DNA from: Carpediemonas membranifera
Lineage: Eukaryota; Fornicata
Assembly (NCBI GenBank): GCA_019828565.1
Contig: JAHDYR010000054.1
Location: forward strand, 1 to 57,795
DNA: 57,795 bases
Direction of reading: 5' to 3'
Shown piece by piece: positions 40,395 to 51,619 of the stretch. Below the pieces are notes generated by a model. The model had not been told where the DNA came from, searched no databases, and worked only from the letters and a program-made list of their open reading frames with translations. Both the position numbers and the translations under genes were made by a program. Every line of letters begins with the position of its first letter. The first letter of the stretch is position 1.

Positions 40395-42948
40395 GAGCTT
40401 GACCGCGTCTCTCTTAATGACTGGATTGCCATGGATGGTGAGGGAGGGGGTGTCGTCCTCTGAGACATAGGTGGTCTTATCGTTGGGCTCCAAGGATAGC
40501 GCTAGCATGCATGTCCATGCCGCCGTAAGTGCTGCCTCCAACCACTTAAGGGAGGGAGCTACTATTGTAATGTCATCAACGAACAGGACTGTGACAATCC
40601 AGGGAACGCACGGCCTTGCTGCCACTCGTCTCAGGGTCTCTATGTCGGGAGGAAGCTTCTCAATTGCTTCCTTCCCTAGAGCGGTTAAGCTTGCAATGAT
40701 GTGAGGGACTTCCGCAAGGTATCTTGTGAAGATGAAGGGAGCAGTGGTGCATCCTTGCCGTACTCCTGTGTTGGTAGCGGCGCTAGTGCTGCTACCTCGC
40801 ATAGAGATCCTTGTGTGCAAATGCATCTCCTTCAACATCTCAATGGCCCTTCTGTTCCCCCTCAACGAGTCCAATGCATCTCTCCTCGGGACACGGTCAA
40901 AGGCCTTAGCCACGTCCAGAGTCCCAATGTGGGTCGCTTTGAACCCACGTCTCGCGTGCTCAATAGCCCATAGTGCATCAACCGATGAAACACCCGGCCT
41001 TGCACCGTATTGTTCAGGGGGAAGAGGGTTGTCTCGGTCAATCGTGCGGATCATCATTGTGCCGAGCACCTTGTGGGCTGTGGAAAGTAGGGAGATAGGT
41101 CTGAACGCCACAGGAGCATCGCTAGTAGAGCCGGGCTTTTTCAATGGAATTACCACGGCGGTATGCCACTCTGCTGGGGTCTTGAGTTGGTCAATGCACT
41201 TCTGTAGCAGAGTCTTGAGCGCCTCCTTGAGGACTGGGCTATATTTGAAAATTGCCGGGGTTAGTCCATCACTGCCTGGGGCTGATCTATTCTTGGCAGA
41301 TTTGAGAGCCCCTTCCAGGAGAGTGTCCGTGATTTCGAGCTCTATATCGGGGCGAGAGATGGATGGTTCTACTGCTCCTGCCACATATGATACTGACGCA
41401 TACCACTCCTCGAAGGCCTTGGCTACTTCTTCTCGGTTGGTGATCACTCTGCCTCCTACTGTGGTGGTAGCAGGAAGGCCGGGTCCTCTGAGTAAGCCTT
41501 CCAGGTCTCTGCGAAGACCAGACACTCTGGCCTGCCCCTTCAAAAAGCTTCCAATGGACGTATCTAAAGAATTCAGGGGACATGACATCCATGCTCTCAG
41601 AGACTCGCTTGGCTCGGGCATGGTAGGCTTTGAGTGTTGAGTGGGCGTGGCTCTCCGAGGATGCTAACGCTACTGATAGCATTGCTGATGATAGCTCAGA
41701 GCACACGAGAGCTTTGGGGCCTCTGCTCGTCCTCTCCTTGAGCTGATGTTGGTGGCGATGATCCTCAATGATGAGCTCATAGAGCCGTTCAGGGGAAATA
41801 CCGATCTGCTCTCCGGCGACAAACCAGTGGTCGTAGTCTTCTGCTCTCTCGACTTCTCTCACTTCATGTGAGGCCGCAGTGTCCACCAACGCCCATCGGT
41901 TGATAGTCGACGTCAGGCTTTGAAAGGCTTGGTCGACATCAAGGTGGCTGATGTTCCTCAGGAGAGTCCTCGCCTTTCGATGATCCTTGCTGCATTCAAG
42001 TACGTTAGCCACATGTCTTTCGTTGAGGACTGCTGTTGCCTTGCTCCTCGTGCGAAAGTAACCCGTTATGCCTGATCTTGCTACAACCGCTCTGTGTCCT
42101 TTGGGTTCAAGGGATACTGTGAGCGGCTTCTCGATGAGATCAGCCAGCTTAGGTGTTGCTGCGATGCCATCAATTACTCTGTCCATGAAGGTCGGGCCGT
42201 CGGGCACTACCAGTCTCAAGCCACACTCCTTTAGGGTGGTAGCCCACAGCGTCGATGGATCTAGTAGGTTCGTGTTGAAGTCTCCCATGACAAGAACTTG
42301 GAGCCCTTGCTCAATAGCTTTCTTCACCTCGGAGGACAGTAGAGTGTGGAACTCTTTCTTGGCTTGTGCTCCCGTGCATGGACTATAGATGGACATGACA
42401 CGGACCTTCAGTTTGCCAGCTGTTACAAACACGCAGCCTAGGTCAGCTTGAATCAACCTTGGAGAGTGGGGTTGGTTCTCGACGTATGTGCAGAGCTCAG
42501 CTAATTCCTTCCTCAGCATGATGCCTACGCCTAGATGCTTTGTCTCGGACTCTGACTTGATCACTCCGTGGTATAGCAGGACCTTGTCATTCGTTGTGGG
42601 CAGCTCCGGGGACTGGGCCCACCACCATAGCTCCTGAATGGCCATGATGTCCACGTCTTGTACTAGAGCAAGAGTCATCTTGGTGATGTTGAGTGATGTG
42701 CAATTCCACGAGTAGAGGTGACCATTTACTGGTCGTCTACCTGCTTGACTTCGCCCTCTCTGATTCCTGAAGGTCGCAGGCGAGACTCGCGTGGCTAAGC
42801 TTGGAGCTGGCGTGGAAGAAGCCGGTGGCTCAACCTCACTCCAGTTACCGTCGTGAGCTCGGGCACTCTGGAGAGCTTTGAACACCGGAGAAAGGTCCCA
42901 CGCTTCGCTGACCCATGCTGTTTCTGCCTTCTGTATGAGGGCATCCAT
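40395..42948 (-). pseudogene. LINE ORF2: endonuclease and reverse transcriptase
   Basis: ATG 42948. The APE-type endonuclease has LYSWNCTSLN, IMAIQELWWW (catalytic Glu), SIYSPCTG, MGDFNTN (Asp/Asn) and KGHRAVV (His). A frame change at CCCC near 41580 leads into the RT: GSDGLTPAIF, FRPISLLST, YGARPGVSSVDAL, TLDVAKAFDRV, GVRQGCTTAPF and LFVDDITIV (catalytic Asp pair). It stops within the thumb region at the truncation, so the 3'-end zinc motif and stop are missing. The protein would nick DNA and copy its RNA at the nick. Confidence 0.88.
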
Positions 42949-45900
42949 GTCTCCCTCGAGTCATGGGCCCTCTCAGTCTGACTTTGCGGAGCCCTCGCAC
43001 TGGCTTGTTGGGGATTCTCGGGACTAGAAACCAATGATCCGGCGCTCTGTAGGACCTCTTGACTACTCCTTTGGAGTTGTCTGCCGAGGGAGGAACGTTG
43101 AGAGCCAGAAGCTCTGCAGCAGATTGCGGTAGGTCTCGGTGAGGAGGGCACTCCCAGTAAACTTGCTGAGCCGTCAACTGATTGCTGAAGGAGCTGTCGT
43201 TATTCACCGTCGCTATCCTGATGAATGGCTGTTCTAGGCTGTTTGGAGGGACTATGCCTGCCGCATCCGCCACCGCTATCATCTTGGCAAGAGGATCAAA
43301 CCATTCCCACCCTCGCCGAGCTGGGCTCCGCACTGCAATAAATTGACGGCGCGTCATAGCCTGTCTGGCCCTATCACCTGTGGGGAAGGAGCAGCCACCC
43401 TTAGGTGCTATTACGTACTCCTTGAGGATGTGGTGCAGCTCCTCAAGCGTTGGCAGGTGGAGGTCTTGGAGTAGTAGCACGGCCAGGTCGGGCAGGAGAG
43501 AGGACCAGTTGCCGATGAGGACATCCAAGTCTTTCCTCCATGCATCAGTGATTTTTTTCTTTTCAGAGTACGTGGATGTGATAGCTCCCCTAGATGTTCG
43601 GTCGAGACATGAGACTGTGTGCAGTACCGCCGCGAAAGCTACAGTGTCACTGAGAGCACAATGGTAGCCTGGATCTGTTCCAATGTGGTACGGGCAGGGG
43701 CACTTCACCATTGTGAGACATTGGGCTATCGACATCGCCTCAGAGAACTCGGGTGAACGGCAGTAGTCATGGATATGCCCAAAGGATCTTTTGTCTATGG
43801 ACTCTAGATCACTTATGTCATAGACCTTGTCAAGGAAGGGGGCATCGCTTTCCGAGACCCATGACTCTAGGACGGAGTTCTCAAGTCTCGGGTCTTTGGC
43901 GACCATGATGCAGTTCGGGAGGGAGCTCACTATGACCGTGAGGTGGTGAAGCCAGTCGGTCGGGCTGGGGAATGAGATCCCGGGGTGGTCGGGGTGTACT
44001 CTGAAGCTCATGGGAGGACACCCATGAACAACTGCCGCTTGGTATAAAGCTGTCTGCATTAACTGCGCTGGGATATCAACTTCTAAGCCGCCCCAGTGGA
44101 CCCCTGCGACGTCCCACATCATTATCCCCGTTTCAGGATCCTTGACGCGGGCTAGGAGTGTGGCGCCGGCCTCTACGGGATATGAGACGCGACTCTGTTT
44201 GGTGGCTCTGCGGTCTACGGCAGTTCCTAGTCCTTCAAAGTCGACCACTAGGATATGAGAAACAGGACCCTCTCTCTTGCCAGACAAGCCTATGAGAGCG
44301 CCATGGACGCCATCACGGTTGTTGCGGGCCACACTAGAGGGGGCGCTATCGAGGCCTCCAGCGGCGATGTTGTTGCGAGCCTTACCTTACCAATGTCGCT
44401 AGCGGTGGTGTGTATGGTTAAAGTGCGCACCGTGGATCTCCACGAGGAGTTAAGATCCACTGTACCATTCTGGATGGCCTAGTGCCTGGGGGTACACCAC
44501 CCATGCCCTGACCCACGCCACCTAACCGGGGTAGACAGCATGGACTTAGTCACTTTCCCCGCCTTCGGGTAGGCTTCTTAACAGAGTCGAGGGGGCATGG
44601 AATTGGGGAACCGGACAGACGAGAGGGTGCCGTGGCTGAACGGCTCTACAAGGACTGCAGGGAAGCAAGGAGTGTCATAGTCAAGGTTCTGCAGGACGAT
44701 CCTGCCTGTCAATGCCCCGAGGACAGACCCCCAGGCTCCCCGGATAGTTGCCGGACTTTCAGGGAGACAGGAAAGCATATTTGCACGGAGATGGCCGCAG
44801 GGCCTCTGGGGCGATTGGAATCGGCTTTCCGCGGAGACAGTAGCACCGAAAGCCCAAGGCAAACGCTGCTGACCAGTTTGCCACGGGAAATAGGCAGTAC
44901 CCCGGGGCACTCAGTTCCAAGACAACGGGAAACAAGCTCAGTCCGGGGTCAGAATCCAAGCACCATAAATTTCTTTCTTTTCTTTCTGTACCATTCTGGA
45001 TGGCGGAGGCAAGTTTCGACACGGCTTCTCGTCTCGTCAGGCCCGTCATACCCAGAGAGACAGCAAGTGAGTGAAGGCCACAGTTGCCGTCGGCGTGAAC
45101 TGGGATGCTCATGAGAGGGCCCCAACGGGCGTTAGGCTCCTCAGCTACGATCGGGGATGATGGATAAATGCTGTTCTCTTCGCAAGACGATATTTCTTTC
45201 CGAACCTGCCGCGCAACCTCTTCCACGCTAACAGGGATCGGGCTTGCGAGCTCAACATCAGAGTTTGAACAGGAACTTATGGATATAGTAGAGTCATCGA
45301 CTGGATAGGCCTTCCGGCGAATGGGAGAGATAAGGCTGTCTGATAAGGTATTCGATAAGGAAGACTGAAGGTCGGCCGCTGTGGCTCCACCCCATTCGGC
45401 ATAAAGCTCAGTCATCGCATGTCCTCCCAACACGGGAGAGGCGCCATACAGTAAGTGGATTACCTCGAGGCCCATGAACGGCGTGAGGTTGAGACCATCC
45501 GGAGATACAATGGGGCCGGGCCGGCCGGAGTGAGCGATGCGGGGACCAAGAGGCTCTCTTTGACCGACTGCCTGCCATGTCAGGCTCGGAGAGTTCGGGA
45601 CAGTGGATATGGTTGGAGGCCAAGGATCGTTCCGTTGGTCTAACACTGTAGGGCATCTGGCGGAGATGAAATCTGCGAACTTGCTCCAGTCCATGCTGCT
45701 AGCTGGGGGGAGTCCCGTGAACCTGCAGTGGATTAGGGCAGCCTTAAGCGTTCCAACCGTGTGGACAAGATCATAGGCAATGAGGGGAAAGAGTTTGAGG
45801 ATACCTTCCCGGATGGAGAGCCCAAATGCAGCTGCAAGGTGCTCAGCATCTTGGAGTAGGTCATTACAGGCATCCTTAGCCCGCTTATAGCGGGCGTTGT

Positions 45901-46186
45901 CCCGTTTTAGGTTTGGGATTGCCACCGAGACGAAATTGCCCGTCGATGAGTGTGTTGCAAGCTCAGTTTTGAAGGGATGGATGATTACGGGGTCCCCAAT
46001 AAAGGCAATGCCTGCTAGTAGTTGTCTTTTGAGGACAGGAGGGGCGGATGAAACATATTTGAGGTGCTTCCTCGTCAGGAAGCGTTGGTCGGCGATACTG
46101 CTTTGAGCAGCAGTGGTACTTTGTGGTTGCGGACCAGTGTCTTTCGCTAAGATTGGGCCTCTGTAGCCAGAACTACTTTTGCCCAT
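42845..46186 (-). pseudogene. LINE ORF1 with OTU-like cysteine peptidase, interrupted
   Basis: ATG 46186 (MGKSSSGYRGPIL), 20 nt from the element's 5' end. The serine-rich middle leads to IPVHADGNCGLHSLAV, the OTU cysteine motif, interrupted at AIQNGT by the LINE piece (44479-44986). The continuation from 44460 down contains GVHWGGLEV, a plausible catalytic His about 130 residues later. A frame change coincides with a TTACC scar at 44380-44391. The remaining 400 residues include CPCPYH and are unrecognised. It overlaps ORF2 by about 100 bp. Ubiquitin-link hydrolysis is the family's known chemistry. Confidence 0.7.
44479..44986 (+). mobile_element. 5'-truncated LINE copy inserted in LINE ORF1
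   Basis: 508 bp on the plus strand ending in a TTTC-type tail. Flanked by the 18-bp target duplication TGTACCATTCTGGATGGC at 44461-44478 and 44987-45004. Its last 60 bp match 9637-9704. A plus frame (from about 44632) carries C-terminal RT sequence of a LINE. Confidence 0.9.
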
Positions 46187-46206
46187 GGTGCGGAAAATTT
46201 TTTTGC

Positions 46207-47797
46207 CTTGCGCATGATGGTTTCCAAGACTTCTCGGGGTGACGACCAGTCGAGCTTGGCGAACCTGGAGAGCCTGTCCGCCTGGACGTTCAGGTGTCCG
46301 GCAATATGGAAGCAGTGGACGTCGAGGCGCTTGGTTTCTGCCGTGTTGTAGATGTCCTGTAGGATCTGGTGTGCGGCTGGGGGGAGGTTCGGCGATCCCC
46401 GTCTGTTTACCCAGCTGATGGCAGCTGAGTTGTCGGCAAAGACTGTGAGAGAGGAGCGTGACTCCTGCTGGGGCACGAGATTGATCGCCTGAGCGATCGC
46501 GAAGAGCTCCTTGACGCCAATGTGTTCCCCCTTGAGATGAGGGGGGAAGGCACCCTGTGATGCCGCTCCCTTCTCCCCATTGAACAGGCATGCTCCCCAG
46601 CCGGACGTTGATGCGTCTGAGGTGACAGAAATCTGGAGCGTATCGCGTATTTCCCAGTCCGCTCTTGCTTCGGCGAACCTCTTGGATGGGCGATCGCGGA
46701 GGAGGACTTGCCACGCCGCCAGCTGCCTGCGGATTTGGCTGGAGAGGTGGACGGTCTCCGTTGTAGGGGTGGCCTGCAGTGGTCTGAGTGCGAGGCGGGC
46801 GAACTGTGTGGTCCCTGCGAAGAATGACAGACGGCCTAGGAGCTTCTGCCAGTCTGAAGCTGTGATGGACCCGACCCGGAGGGCCTTGGAGATCGTGGCC
46901 GTGTAGGCCTCGGCCTTGTCTTTTGAGATTCTTAGGGACTCGCTTGCGGTGTCTATGTGGACACCTAGGTAGTCTACCTGCTGGGTCGGCGTGAGGACGC
47001 ACTTGTTGAGGCCCGGTATCGCCCCCAGCGATAGCATGAGGTCGATGATCTGCGGGGTGACCGAAGCTAGGTACGATGGGGAGGCATGGGACACTAAGAA
47101 GTCGTCGAGATAGACCGCGATGGTCACCCCGAACCTGTGTGCGATGATCTTTGCAAGCTGTATGGTCGTGCTCTGGAACACGTACGGCGCCGCTGTCCAT
47201 CCGAAGCCGAGTGTGTTGTACCTGAATGCGCGGCCGTCCGGTAGGACCACGCCTAGGAGGGGGGACATACTGTGAAAGTCGGCAGATAATCTACGATTTT
47301 TTCTAGATAATCTAGGGTTTTTAGGCCCTAGATTATCTAGAAAAAATCGTAGATTATCTGCCGACTTTCACAGTATGAGTCTCGCGAGGCGACGCCAAGT
47401 TGGTGGTATCCCGATGCTAGGTCTATCTTGATCATGTAGTCGTTCTTGTGCAGATTGCGGACCGCCCGTCTGATGCCGAACAGACGAAACACCCTCAGCT
47501 CTGCTGTCAACTCGTTCAGGGCTCGGAGGTCGTGCACGGGGCGGACATCGTCTTTGCCCTTCGACACCGCGAACAGGGGTGCGCTGTGACGCAGTTCGTC
47601 TATCGGGCACGGGGAGAGGACGCCCTTGGCGACTAGCTCTTCGATCTTCGGGAGTAGGCGGGGGTCCACTCGCCTTTGCGGTTCTGGTGGAGGGGGCGCA
47701 GAGGTGAGGTGGATAGGGACGCCATCCCGCAGCCAGCTTACTACCTCGGGGGAGGCACCGAGTCTTGCCCACACCGGCCACTTTTTGTTCATTGACG
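46207..47797 (-). pseudogene. RT/RNase H fragment of f2, copy 2
   Basis: From MNKKWPVWARL (47797 side) to LETIMRK (46207), near-identical to 33870-35322. It is interrupted by a 112-bp palindrome at 47266-47377, within SRDS|PLLGVV. It lacks gag and recombinase. The left end is the LINE insertion and the right end changes abruptly at CATACTGT (47799). Confidence 0.88.
47266..47377. mobile_element. Perfect 112-bp palindromic MITE-like insertion
   Basis: Two 52-bp arms (47266-47317, 47326-47377) are exact reverse complements around an 8-nt spacer TTTTTAGG. Termini are CATACTGTG / CACAGTATG. The empty site in f2 (34897-34915) shows a precise insertion with only an A on both sides, so any target duplication is at most 1 bp. 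Confidence 0.9.
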
Positions 47798-48320
47798 GCA
47801 TACTGTTAGAATGGCCAGTTAATCCGGGGATATACGGAGGATAAACACCCTTTTGCACAAGAAACTGCAAGAAAAAATGAGATTCACCCGTATCTTTTTC
47901 ACTATTTCACACGTTTCACCAACGTTTGTGAAACGTAGAGAAACGTGCGGAAGGTACGGGTAAGTCTCATTTTTGCTTGCATACGACGTGCTAGGGGCAT
48001 TCTTGTGATTCGTAGGTAGGTGCTGATGTTGCATAACCATTCATTGCTTATTCAAAGTGATAATAACGTGCTAGTGGTCTTTAAGTTGCGGTATTACATC
48101 TATAAACATATCTCCTATCTCTTCCAGAACGTGTTGTGTGTCATTCAGCCTCTCATTCACCAACCCCTCGCAATTCAGCCCAGTGATGTGATTTCGTATT
48201 TCTCGAACAGAATCTTGTATCTTGCCGACTTCATGGATGCAACTGGTCATATGATTAAGCCTTTCGTTCGTGGATAACCGTAACATTGTCGTCAACACCT
48301 GCGCAGTTTAAGATGAGAAT
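47798..48320. other. Start of the second gene cluster; foldback element
   Basis: Homology to f2 stops at 47797/47798, and the next bases are CATACTGTTAGAATGGCC, sharing CATACTGT with the palindrome ends. At 47866-47981 there is a 116-bp imperfect foldback (TGCAAG...CTTGCA termini). A minus ORF of 75 codons at 48071-48298 is unrecognised. GCGCAGTTTAAG at 48301-48312 precedes the next gene. Confidence 0.5.
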
Positions 48321-49546
48321 ATGACGACCAGTGAAACTGCGAAGAAAGCTGAGATTTCGCAGGGCACGTCTTGCGGATCGGATAAGAGAACAGAGTACCG
48401 CCGGCTGTTCGTGACTAGCTTCCTGGAATGCTTTTTCGACGTCGCGGACATCCCAACTATCGGTCTGACGACCTCTGACGTTCATCGCGCTCTCCTTGGC
48501 ATGCAGGATGTGATATCGGGCCTCTGCAACGGCTTTCGCAAGATTGCTATTGCAAACTCCGTCAGGCGCACGACTACTGAGCCCATTCAGGCATTTGTGG
48601 CAAGTAGAAAGGGTGGCACAGAGCTCATTGGCACAAAGAAAAAATACCCTACCTGGTTGTCAGAGACAGAGCAAATGCAGCTGAACACTTGCAGGAGTTT
48701 AGAAACAGGATGTCTGTGCTGTTTCGGGGACTTGGACTCCACGATGTCTCCAGTCTGATCACTTGCACCGGCATTCAATGGCCTCCAGCCGTTGTAATCA
48801 GGATCAAGCATCGCAAGCTCCAGCCTGAGCCACGTACCCCAGCAGAAACACCCGCAGAGACACCCACAAAGACTCCAGTGACAACATTGGTACCAAAGCT
48901 CAGAAAAAGAGCTGACTTGGCTACCATCAAGCCTGATTCCCCCGTCAAGAAGCTTAATTTTGATGCGCAGATGCATGAGCCTGCTCAGAAGCGATCGAGG
49001 CTCGAAGAGGCTGACTTGAAGGAGGTTGCCGCGATGGTGACGGCTTCACTCTCCACAACTGTCACTGATCTCCTCAAGCAGTCACCCAAGGCCGTTGAAA
49101 TGAACGATAAGGTCCCCGCCCTCAAGCAAGCGACGTTTCTGAAGCTATATCAGCGTAAGTTACTGTTCGCATGCGCTGTTTGTGCCTCACCTGAATGGTA
49201 CTTCAACCCAAACATGAAAAGAAACGAGTATGAAACGTGCTATCTCTGCCATCAGTTCATGCATCTTCAGTGTGTCAGAGAGAAGAGGATTGATGGTAAG
49301 AACAGAAAGGTTTGCGCAGCTTGCAGTCTGGCAGGAAGGTCTAACAGATGTCACGCGTGTATCAAGGACGGAGACAAGTCGACAAAGGACACTGGCGTCT
49401 GCCGGGCGTGCCTAAACTGGTTCTGCGAAGAGAAACACTTCAGCTATGCTGAGTTCCATCTCGACGGCCAGGACTATCGTGTCAGGTTCTGCGACCAGTG
49501 TATGACTGTCTACCAGAAGGTGGCGGATATGAAGCCAATTGAGTAA
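48321..49546 (+). CDS. PHD/RING-like zinc-finger protein, paralogue
   Basis: ATG 48321, 9 nt after GCGCAGTTTAAG. Helical N-terminal domain and ITCTGIQWPP match the gene at 12410 (STVVWQPP). A threonine/proline-rich linker (TPAETPAETPTKTP) and a basic segment follow. The cysteine-rich part has CAVC, CYLCHQFMHLQC and CAAC (PHD-type C4HC3), then CHAC, CRAC and CDQC for a second site. One frame change near 48700 joins two ORFs. Inferred role: binding of a histone tail, by analogy with PHD fingers. Neighbours are the caspase-like gene (converging) and SET gene. Confidence 0.7.
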
Positions 49547-49570
49547 GTTAAATAGGGAGATTTTTGAACT

Positions 49571-50597
49571 TTAAGTGTCTTCCAGTGCCGCTCTGTGCGC
49601 AACTGTCATCTCAGTAATGTAGCGCGAGGCCATAACATCCGCCGGAGATCTCTGCAGTGGTCTATATGCAAGTACCTCAGAAACAAGGTCGACCATCTCG
49701 GGAAGAGGGATTGGCGTGCGGAACTGAGTGGCTGTGAGGATCTCAATCGCGCCCGGGGTTATGGACATTGATCCATTCGCGATAACCCGTCTCCCCTGCT
49801 GTGCCAGGTGCGAGCCCATAGCCGGAGAAGTAACGCGAGACGAAGTGGAGCGGGTTGTCCATGCATGTAGTGCGGTAGAGCCAAAAGCAGTCCTGCAGGA
49901 CGAGTTCGTTGGCAAGCATTTTCTCCGGAGTGAGAATGATGCACGTATGCTCGTATGCCTGGGTCGAAATGGACTGCTTAAGCAGAGAGAACTCGCTATT
50001 GTCCGCTCCGGTACAGGTGGCGAAGTAGATGAGCCGAACCCGGCTGGTGGTGACGAGGGATGGCTCACGGAAAGCGAAGAGGATCATCTGTACGATATCG
50101 TGAAGGTACAGGAACTCGTTAGCGCTCGCATTAACGATCATTCTCGACGTTGTGGTCTCGCTGTGGCCAGAAACAACCCAGAATGTCTCGAAATTGGCGA
50201 ATTCTGCAGCCAACTGTTGCAGTATGGAGCCGAGGTGGGTCGTCGAGACGAAACTGACGGCAACCGTGGTGAGCCACTCGTCGCTGACGAGATCGAGGAT
50301 GGCCTTCATGCGCTTGTGGTACCCCTCGGAGCCAGCAAGCCCGGTGACAGTGAAGACCGGGTTCGCACAAGTAGGTGCTTCGAAGCCATGGACTGGCTCG
50401 AGCAGGATAACGATGCGGCGGTTCACAAGCTTGCTCAGGGTGAAGGGGCAGTCATGCGTGTACCTGATTCCGTCATATTCCTTCAGGCCCTGGTTGCGAA
50501 GGTCAGAACGCGGCCTAGTGATTCCACAGACGCATTCATACGTGAGAGGATGGTCGCTGATGCGTCTGGTACCGAATTTGCCAAATTTCCTCTCCAT
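49571..50597 (-). CDS. Caspase-like (C14-type) peptidase
   Basis: I choose ATG 50597 (MERKFGKFG) because a hairpin lies right upstream. Otherwise the frame extends to about 50669 without ATG. YECVCGI near the N-terminus, first strand IVILLEPVHG, His strand FETFWVVSGHSE, and Cys strand VRLIYFATCTGAD about 50 residues later match the gene at 7687. So the His-Cys dyad is present. After about 49790 another frame reads PEMVDLVSEVLAYRPLQRSPADVM, which resembles the last helix of a kinase C-lobe. This may be a fused remnant. No OTU domain follows, unlike the left-hand gene. Confidence 0.65.
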
Positions 50598-50601
50598 TTG
50601 G

Positions 50602-50634
50602 CAACTACCACTTTTTTTCCAACACTGGTAGTTG
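50602..50634. promoter_or_regulatory. Promoter hairpin of the caspase-like gene
   Basis: CAACTACCA / TGGTAGTTG arms around a 15-nt pyrimidine-rich loop, ending 4 nt before the ATG at 50597. The same arm sequence and an A/T-rich loop recur at 56239-56274 ahead of another minus gene. Confidence 0.6.
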
Positions 50635-50781
50635 GCCGAACCAGCTATAGGGAAGGATATGGACCACAATAAGCAAGAATTCTGGTGTTACAGATAAGAT
50701 ATTGTATGTGTGTCCTTTACGGTGTGAGACGGCCCCATCAATCCCGAGAAATACCGCGTGTCCGTTTGCAAAAAAAATCAG

Positions 50782-51593
50782 ATGGCGAGAAGAAAGGCGC
50801 TCCCACCAAAGCCGCAGCCTGGGGGTATCAGAATACCCATTACGTCCACTGCGGGCAAGATGCCGCCGTCTGCGCCTTCAAATGATTCTCAGGAGGATTC
50901 CTCAAGCGAAGATTCCATCATTGAATCCGTTGTGCATACTCAGGCACTGCATCCGGATCTGGTCGCCGCGATCTACCCAAACACTCCCGAGGAGTCGATC
51001 AGGGAGCTTAAAGAGGCCGAGAAGGACCTTCCTCCCCTCGAACCCCCCGAGTTGGTTATCCACCCGGCTGACCCACCCCTCCATTGCCGTTGAGGTGCAG
51101 CCTTGTCTGGCTCCCCGACCACACGGACGTGGGTAGAGGCCTCATTGCAACTGCCGCAATTGAGCCCGGAAAGCTCCTCGGCATTTACGCCGGTAGGATT
51201 GTGTCCGACGAGGACTACCACGCGAATAACAGCAACATGGTGTTTGTTCATTGTTCATTATGCCTTTACACAGCATTTCATTCGACGCTAGCAACATTCA
51301 CGTCGACGCCGGCGAAGGTGAAGGCATTGGTGTACACCTCATCAACCACAGTGAGAGTGACACCAACTGCCAGTTCACCAACCGTTTGCTCAAGGACCTT
51401 CCAGTCCTTGCGGTTGAGTCGACGAACGTCATTCAGGCCGAAGAGTTTCTTCGTATCAGTTACGGCGAGATCTTCTTTTGATGCGGGTGAGGTCTTAACC
51501 ATTGCTAGGTTCCCGAGTCTGCCCATTTCTCATCCAAACTATCTCACAAGGTTCCTGGAGCAGTATCCGGCACTCAAGAAGCGGAAGAAATGA
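50782..51593 (+). CDS. SET-domain protein (putative lysine methyltransferase)
   Basis: ATG 50782 (MARRKALPPKPQPGG). A serine/acidic linker, then LRCSLVWLPDHTDVGRGLIAT and IEPGKLLGIYAG (SET-N with GRG), VHLINHSESDTNCQF (the NHS S-adenosylmethionine-binding motif) and FLRISYGEIFF (the catalytic-tyrosine strand). The C-terminus is basic (KKRKK). Order and spacing suit a minimal SET enzyme of ~200 residues, as in small viral or parasite SET proteins. Frames change near 51085, 51245 and 51482, so the copy may be broken or contain introns or indels. The key residues remain, unlike the left copy at 5828. Confidence 0.7.
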
Positions 51594-51619
51594 ATTAAAA
51601 TGTCAAAACATCTCTTTTT

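Larger units (their letters stand above)
40395..46206 (-). mobile_element. LINE encoding an OTU domain, 3'-truncated
   Basis: Minus-strand element with ORF1 (OTU domain) and ORF2 (endonuclease-RT). The 5' end is at about 46206, where it interrupts an f2 RT gene after ATGCGCAAG. The 3' end is lost at the gypsy-2 junction (40394/40395), unusual because LINEs normally lose their 5' ends. A second, plus-strand LINE piece is inserted in ORF1 at 44479-44986. Confidence 0.8.

Noticed and set aside
40726-41640. 304-codon plus ORF opposite the LINE RT
   Set aside because: Antisense shadow of the RT gene without recognisable domains.
44759-47200. 813-codon ORF as one fused RT-OTU protein
   Set aside because: The N-terminal 300 codons are an out-of-frame reading of the f2 fragment that happens to stay open into the LINE ORF1; the true ORF1 start is ATG 46186.
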